Assembly (NCBI GenBank): GCA_021029095.1
Contig: JAJOHG010000530.1
Coordinates: forward strand, 1-15,286
Origin: Phellopilus nigrolimitatus
Taxonomy: Eukaryota; Basidiomycota; Agaricomycetes; Hymenochaetales; Hymenochaetaceae
Direction: 5' to 3'
DNA length: 15,286 nucleotides
Notes under the pieces: model-generated
Told to the model about the DNA's origin: nothing
The model's input: the letters and a program-made list of their open reading frames with translations, nothing else
The model's database searches: none
Position numbers and translations under genes: made by a program
In this document: positions 10,860-15,286 of the stretch, piece by piece
Numbering within the stretch: position 1 is the stretch's first letter
Layout: the number at the start of each line of letters is the position of its first letter

Positions 10860-11795
10860 TCATCGTAGCAGCGCTTCTACTGACAGGAGCTGAAGCGACG
10901 CGTCTCCGATGATCTTTTTGAGTTCCAGAGCCTTGAAACGCGCACGGACGAGCTCGTCAAGCAGTATAGCGAAGCGAACATCACGAAGGGTGATCCCAGG
11001 CATGCGTTTTTTCTTCGTGTCGGGTTGCGAAGCCAGAGGAAGGCGTACGGCGCTGTGCGTGCTTGTCCGTATCGTAAACGTAATCTCGCCGATAATCCGC
11101 TCAACATGGTGCTGTTTGTATCAACAAAATCAGGCACACATCCACTTCAGGAAAAGAGACTGCAAACGCACATTTTCCTTCTCCTCAAGCTCATTAAGCA
11201 GTGCATCAAGTTCTTCCTTCGTTTTGGTCTTATCCGGTTCATCTGAAGGAAGGTGGAAGGACGTCTGTAGTGCAGCGTATTCGATTAATTCACCCGTAGG
11301 TTTGCCAGTTTTATCCCGCTTCTCCCATATATGCTTTGAGACAGACCATTCATGCGCGTAGAGCGCGGGGAAATATTTGTCAATGTCTTCCTGCGTGACA
11401 AGCGGTGTCGGCCAGCCGTGCACAGGAATTGGAGATTCAAGGATATGAGCATTGGATTGAGAGTTACTCCGTGCGTCCTGCATGCTTGTGGACGGTATAA
11501 AGTTAAACTTCGATACGCCTTCCGATGCTGACAGGCCGGCTCCGGTTGAGGAAAAATATCGCGTAGGTAGATAAAAGCTAGCCTCAAAGCACTGATTACG
11601 ACTAGCGGAGGCGGGCTTCAGAAGGCTATCCAAATGCCCGAGCTGTGCGGATGGAAAGAGCTGGATGAGCCGATTCGGGTGATGTGATAGTGTCGAGCTC
11701 TTCCGCTGGACTCGCGGGGACTTCGCTGAAGTATGAAGTATGCGAACATTCGTCGCCGTCATCGAGCTGTCGACGAGGCGCACGGCGAGGCGCAT
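10860..11795 (-). CDS. Pterin-4a-carbinolamine dehydratase-like protein
   Basis: Two exons on the minus strand: 11795-11172 and 11111-10860, 291 residues, with a 60-bp intron (GTGCGT...ACAG). The family dehydrates 4a-hydroxytetrahydropterin to regenerate the pterin cofactor. The C-terminal half carries its signature: NELEEKEN then HH at residues 209-210, then ITFTIRTSTHSAV and GITLRDVRFAILLDEL, matching the family pattern nHHP...V.I...TH......LT.rD..lA. The intron falls exactly before the two histidines. Two oddities: the usual proline after HH is valine, and about fifteen extra residues including KKKR lie between the TH strand and the last helix. The first 100 residues lack acids and are rich in Ser, Arg and Leu (start MRLAVRLVDSS), which suggests a mitochondrial presequence. 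The ATG at 11795 is the first in frame; an upstream TTG at 11828 is not used. Whether it is catalytically active is open. Confidence 0.8.
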
Positions 11796-12054
11796 CGAGG
11801 AAGTAAAGTATAGGTAAGACGTCAACAATTAGGGAAAGACAAAGGTTACATTTTGTATTCGTGAGAAATATCTGAAATGTAATCCCCGACCAATCATGGA
11901 CTTGGAAGACAAGATCATCATAAATTCAAAACACGCCATGTCTCTCGTACCATTCTCCCCAACTCCCCTTCTCCCCCATTCTTGCTTCACCGCCTGGCTC
12001 GCCGAGCATTATATCGAAACTAGAATTGTGCCCTAGCTCGAGCAAGTAGACACG
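11796..12054. promoter_or_regulatory. Divergent promoter of dehydratase-like gene and MVD1
   Basis: Only 259 bp separate the two start codons, so both promoters and 5' leaders lie here. A CCAAT pentamer is at 11890-11894. A CT-rich stretch at about 11952-11990 on the plus strand resembles a fungal core-promoter CT box and would serve MVD1. A GACGTC palindrome lies at about 11818-11823, near the start of the minus-strand gene. Roles are inferred from position. Confidence 0.6.
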
Positions 12055-13381
12055 ATGGCAATCTACCAGGCGACGGCGTCTGCACCAGTTAACATCGCAT
12101 GCATCAAGTCAGATCTCCTCGTTTCTCATATATGCTATAAGTTTGAATCCTGATTTATTTATCGCAGATACTGGGGGAAGCGGGACACGAAACTCATTCT
12201 TCCGACCAACTCATCTTTATCTGTGACGCTTGACCAGGACCATTTGCGCTCGACAACCACCTCTCGCGCGGACTCCTCGTTCAAGCACGATAGGCTCTGG
12301 CTGAACGGCACGGAGGAGGAAATTAAGGAAGGCGGTCGCCTCGCGACATGCATTGCAGAGATGAGGCGGCTACGCCGTGATGTCGAAAAGAAGGCTGGGA
12401 CGCCTCAGGTAATCAAACAAGCGCGCGTGTATTTAACGAGGCGCTAATTGCATACATACGCGACAGATATCAGAGTACCCCGTGCATATATCCTCGCACA
12501 ATAATTTCCCGACAGCTGCTGGTCTCGCATCATCTGCGGCCGGCTTTGCTGCGCTCGTCGCGTCGCTCGGCGCGCTATACGAGCTGCCCGCTTCGCCCTC
12601 CGACCTTTCGGTGATCGCGCGGCAAGGCTCTGGCTCCGCGTGCCGCTCGCTCTTCGGGGGCTTCGTCGCATGGGAGATGGGCTCCAAAGCGGATGGCTCC
12701 GACTCGCGCGCCGTCGAGGTTGCGCCCCGCGCACACTGGCCGGACTTGCATGCACTCATCTGCGTCGTCTCGGACGACAAGAAGGGCACATCCTCGACGT
12801 CCGGCATGCAGTGCACCGTCGAGACCTCGGCCCTTTTGCAGCACCGCATCAAGGAGGTCGTCCCCGCGCGCATGCGCGCCATCGCCGAGGCGATCCAGGC
12901 ACGCGACTTTCCCGCGTTTGCGCGTCTCACGATGGCGGACTCGAACCAGTTCCACGCCGTGGCGCTCGACACGGAGCCGCCGATCTTCTATATGAACGAC
13001 GTCAGCCGTGCGATCGTCGCGCTCATCGTTGAGTACAACCGCGCGGTCGTCGCGGCCGGGGGCGAGATCCGGGCCGCGTACACGTTCGACGCTGGCCCGA
13101 ACGCAGTGATCTACGCACCGGCGGCGCACATCAAGGAGATCGTCGAGCTCGTCGTGGGCTACTTCCCGCAGACGCAGCCGTTCAAGGACGTGTTCAGCCT
13201 GTTCGCGGGCGCGCAGCCGCTCGGGGGCGTGCCAGTTGGGTTCAACGCGGCGGTCGCAAAGAAGTTCGAGGCCGGTGCGGTGAAGGGTTTGATTCACACC
13301 CGTGTGGGCGATGGGCCGAGGGTGTTGGGATCTGAAGATGCGTTACTTGGTGCGGATGGACTGCCAAAGGTGCAGGCTTGA
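12055..13381 (+). CDS. MVD1: Mevalonate diphosphate decarboxylase
   Basis: Catalyses the ATP-dependent decarboxylation of mevalonate 5-diphosphate to isopentenyl diphosphate, the last mevalonate-pathway step feeding ergosterol, ubiquinone and other isoprenoids. Exons: 12055-12107, 12168-12408, 12467-13381 (402 residues, close to the usual 390-400); introns are 60 and 58 bp. Motifs in order: PVNIACIKYWGKRD (Lys18), HNNFPTAAGLASSAAGFAAL (Ser121), SGSACRSLFGGFVAWE (Arg158) and the catalytic aspartate in TFDAGPNAVIY (Asp306, corresponding to yeast Asp302). All key residues of the GHMP-kinase-fold active site are present, so the enzyme should be functional. The start gives the family N-terminus directly. 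The third exon is markedly more GC-rich and C/G-ending in codon use than its surroundings, which suggests high expression. It is the yeast ERG19 orthologue. Confidence 0.97.
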
Positions 13382-13476
13382 CATGTACAATTAGATGGTG
13401 CGATGAAACTTGTATTCACAATTTTAGGATGGATAGATTGACCTTTGCGGAATAGTGCGCAACCTGAAGTTGTGAA

Positions 13477-13482
13477 AATAAA
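13477..13482 (+). terminator. Poly(A) signal of MVD1
   Basis: A canonical AATAAA hexamer lies 96 bp after the MVD1 stop codon, a normal distance for a fungal cleavage and polyadenylation site. Confidence 0.55.
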
Positions 13483-13507
13483 GAAGACAAGTGTATTGAA
13501 TATTATA

Positions 13508-13690
13508 TTAATGCACAACTTGTATAGGGGAGACATGAGAATTATCCAATTCAAACACGACCTCGCCTTTCAGATGAAGAAAGCGCACGAGACCTGACAA
13601 CACATCACACGAATTCATGCCTTCCAATGCGCAGAGGTATGCGAGAGCTTCAGCACAGATTCTGCGAAACACGCGCCTCATGCAGGTCAT
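13508..13690 (-). CDS. Small hypothetical protein
   Basis: A 60-codon frame with a true ATG (13690-13688), convergent with MVD1, beginning MTCMRRVFRRICAEALAYLC and ending VVFELDNSHVSPIQVVH. Composition is protein-like, mixing helical hydrophobic and charged residues, but I recognise no family. Directly upstream another minus-strand frame reads MNAYLPRVRPPSYDLHEARV before it stops, so the two could be parts of one gene broken by a frame change. It may equally be a chance frame. Confidence 0.25.
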   Translation of the reverse strand: MTCMRRVFRRICAEALAYLCALEGMNSCDVLSGLVRFLHLKGEVVFELDNSHVSPIQVVH

Positions 13691-14359
13691 AAGATGGGGG
13701 ACGGACTCTTGGCAAGTAAGCGTTCATGGGACGGCGCAGCAGTACAACCGCATCATTAAAAATTACTGATTTTTAATAGGAAAATGCACCGAGTGAGGCG
13801 GGGGGAAATAGACAGTTCTCGTTTTTGAGAAGACATTGGAGTTTAACATAGTATAGACTCGCGGGCCTTGGTGTATATATGTATCGGGAAGGCTAGTCTT
13901 GGATTTGGCCTTGTGATGAGATCAGGTGAGTCTTGTCGCTGTTCAAGAGCTAGTATATTCACACTGCGGTAAACCACGAGCCGCCTATGATGTGAAATAC
14001 GTGAAATCAGGCTTGGGAACGAAATTGAAAACAAGAGAACCAAAGGTAGGAGGTGAGAGGAGTAGCATTTGGTTCTCCCCCGGAACTACAGTGTATTATC
14101 TTCAAGAAATATCAGAGCACAAACAGACGCTCCTGCCATTATATTATCGAAATCAGTCTTTCCATGTACTTACTATAGATGTAGCAGCAGCAAACCCATC
14201 GACTCGTTCGTAGGTTGTCAGAAAATAGCCAGTGTCCCTTCGGTGCTAGTAGACTAGATCTGTCGTCGCTAACCGCAACGACGGCAAGCAATGTTTCCAG
14301 CAGAGCAGAAGAAGAAAAAAGACAAGGCTCGAAGGCCTGAGCTCGCCGCATATTAGAAC

Positions 14360-14410
14360 ATGGTCAACGACGAGCTCGACGAGCTCGAGGACGACTGCGA
14401 TGACGGCTGA
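14360..14410 (+). CDS. Short acidic upstream ORF
   Basis: ATG to TGA encodes 16 residues, MVNDELDELEDDCDDG, ten of them acidic. The GACGAGCTC nonamer is repeated in tandem within it. It lies about 330 bp before the start of the gene at 14736 and, if transcribed in that leader, would be an upstream ORF able to lower translation of the main frame. Whether the transcript extends this far is not known. Confidence 0.3.
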   Translation: MVNDELDELEDDCDDG

Positions 14411-14735
14411 CTCAAAAGGGTTGTGACTTGTTGTGACTACACTGCCCGTTGTCGTTCGCCTCGATCGACTTGACGCATACGCACTCGTCTGACCGAACTC
14501 CACTGCATCCATTGTCCTCGGTGAGCCCTTCATCGTCAACGACGTCCGCGCAGTTCGCTCATCGTTGCTGTTGCGCCCCCGCCGCCCGCGACATCCTAGA
14601 GGTACATATTAGCTCATCTTGATCGACGTCGCTCCTTGCCCCTTTGTTCATTTCCATTGTCGCCGAAACACAGTCACTCCCGGTCGCCGTACCGCATCCC
14701 GCCCCGGCGTCAGATGCCCGGCACCCACACCTGCA

Positions 14736-15286
14736 ATGTATTTCAACCCGCCCCCGCAGACTTCGCCCGCTATTACACACAAGCTTCAGAACCATCACGA
14801 CGCATGGGGTCGCCCTCACCAGCACCAGCACCATCCCGTTCTTACCGCCGCAGGCAACGGTGTCGTGGCACCCCCGCCCTCGGGCTACACCCTTTATACC
14901 AACGGCGCTCTCCCCAGCACCACCCCCATCCCCATGCACTACCTACACACCCGCCACTCCAGCACCAGCACACCCAGCACCATCACCAGAATTCCCTTTC
15001 GCTCCCCAGTTTCTCGTCTCCCCCAAATGGACACAACCCCCAACAGCACGCGCTCGGTGTCGCACAGGCGTCACCTCCGGGTACAATAGGTCAGATCATG
15101 TCTCAGCATTGGCAGCAACAGTTGCTCAAGTATGATGTGCGTACACTCGCTCCTTATTGTGCGATGTATTAATTTTGACTGCGCATATTACTTACCTCCA
15201 CTAGATGATCCGCGCCTCTCGATCCCCGTTCCACCGAGCACGGCAGAGTGCTCTGGCAGCCCGCCCGACGACGAAATCCGCCATTC
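14736..15286 (+). CDS. Pro/His/Gln-rich N-terminus, possibly Ccr4 (partial)
   Basis: The gene runs off the right edge. Exon 1 starts MYFNPPPQTSPAI and ends at 15136; an intron (15137-15204, GTGCGT...CTAG, 68 bp) is followed by exon 2 from 15205, giving QQQLLKYD then MIRASRSPFHRARQSALAAR. The visible part is low complexity, rich in Pro, His and Gln, as in disordered N-termini of regulators. The frame changes once: up to about 14950 the protein reads in the start frame (PSTTPIPMHYLHT), after it in another (PPLQHQHTQHHHQNSLSLPS). One missing C in the CCC at 14950-14952 would explain this; a spliced intron such as 14862-14962 is the alternative. From memory, similar N-termini precede the leucine-rich repeat and nuclease domains of basidiomycete Ccr4 deadenylases, but no such domain is in the window. 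The exon structure is more certain than the name. Confidence 0.6.

Larger units (their letters stand above)
13382..14735. other. Intergenic region and leader of the last gene
   Basis: It contains the MVD1 3' untranslated region with a poly(A) signal, a small minus-strand ORF (13508-13690), AT-rich sequence around 13.74-13.79 kb, and from about 14.3 kb the probable promoter and leader of the gene at 14736, with a short acidic upstream ORF. I see no RNA gene or mobile element. Confidence 0.45.

Noticed and set aside
11796..11828. Extension of the dehydratase-like protein to 11828
   Set aside because: That start is TTG; the first ATG at 11795 gives a good presequence.
12575..13297. A 240-codon minus-strand frame opposite MVD1
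   Set aside because: Shadow frame caused by the strong G/C third-position bias of MVD1; rich in Arg, Asp and Val with no motif.
1..15286. tRNA, rRNA, CRISPR, intact transposon or viral genes
   Set aside because: No matching signals were seen on either strand by eye.

Overview
The window looks like a piece of a filamentous basidiomycete genome, probably Agaricomycetes. The evidence is many short GT-AG introns (mostly 54-75 bp), a Zn(2)-Cys(6) binuclear cluster transcription factor, low-complexity Pro/His/Gln-rich coding sequence, and housekeeping genes with several exons. I see no bacterial operon structure, rRNA, tRNA, CRISPR array or intact transposon.

Layout: (1) 1-2350 has no gene I can support and is probably the upstream region and leader of the next gene; it ends in a strongly pyrimidine-rich tract. 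(2) 2351-6292, plus strand: a roughly 14-exon gene for a Zn2Cys6 transcription factor of about 1000 residues with a fungal-specific transcription factor middle region. It has one unresolved reading-frame break near 2.97-3.07 kb. (3) 6293-8902: a gene-poor stretch of 2.6 kb whose minus strand holds several open stretches I cannot assign. (4) 8903-9761, minus: a three-exon gene for an MMTAG2/kinase-phosphorylation-domain protein with an Arg/Ser-rich tail. (5) 9762-10859: no supported gene. (6) 10860-11795, minus: a two-exon pterin-4a-carbinolamine-dehydratase-like protein with a mitochondrial-type N-terminus. (7) 12055-13381, plus: mevalonate diphosphate decarboxylase (MVD1/ERG19), three exons, complete. 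(8) 13382-14735: the MVD1 3' end, a small hypothetical ORF, and the leader of the last gene with a short acidic upstream ORF. (9) 14736 to the window end, plus: the N-terminal part of a Pro/His/Gln-rich protein (possibly Ccr4), with a second reading-frame break.

The genes do not form one pathway. The clearest functional coupling is positional: the pterin dehydratase-like gene and MVD1 are divergent, with 259 bp between their start codons, so they probably share a promoter region. Exon models were derived by hand from frame continuity, splice signals and family motifs. I found no strong evidence of a new multi-gene system; the best leads are the two frame breaks next to C runs, the altered HHP motif in the dehydratase-like protein, and the unexplained 7-8.8 kb region.
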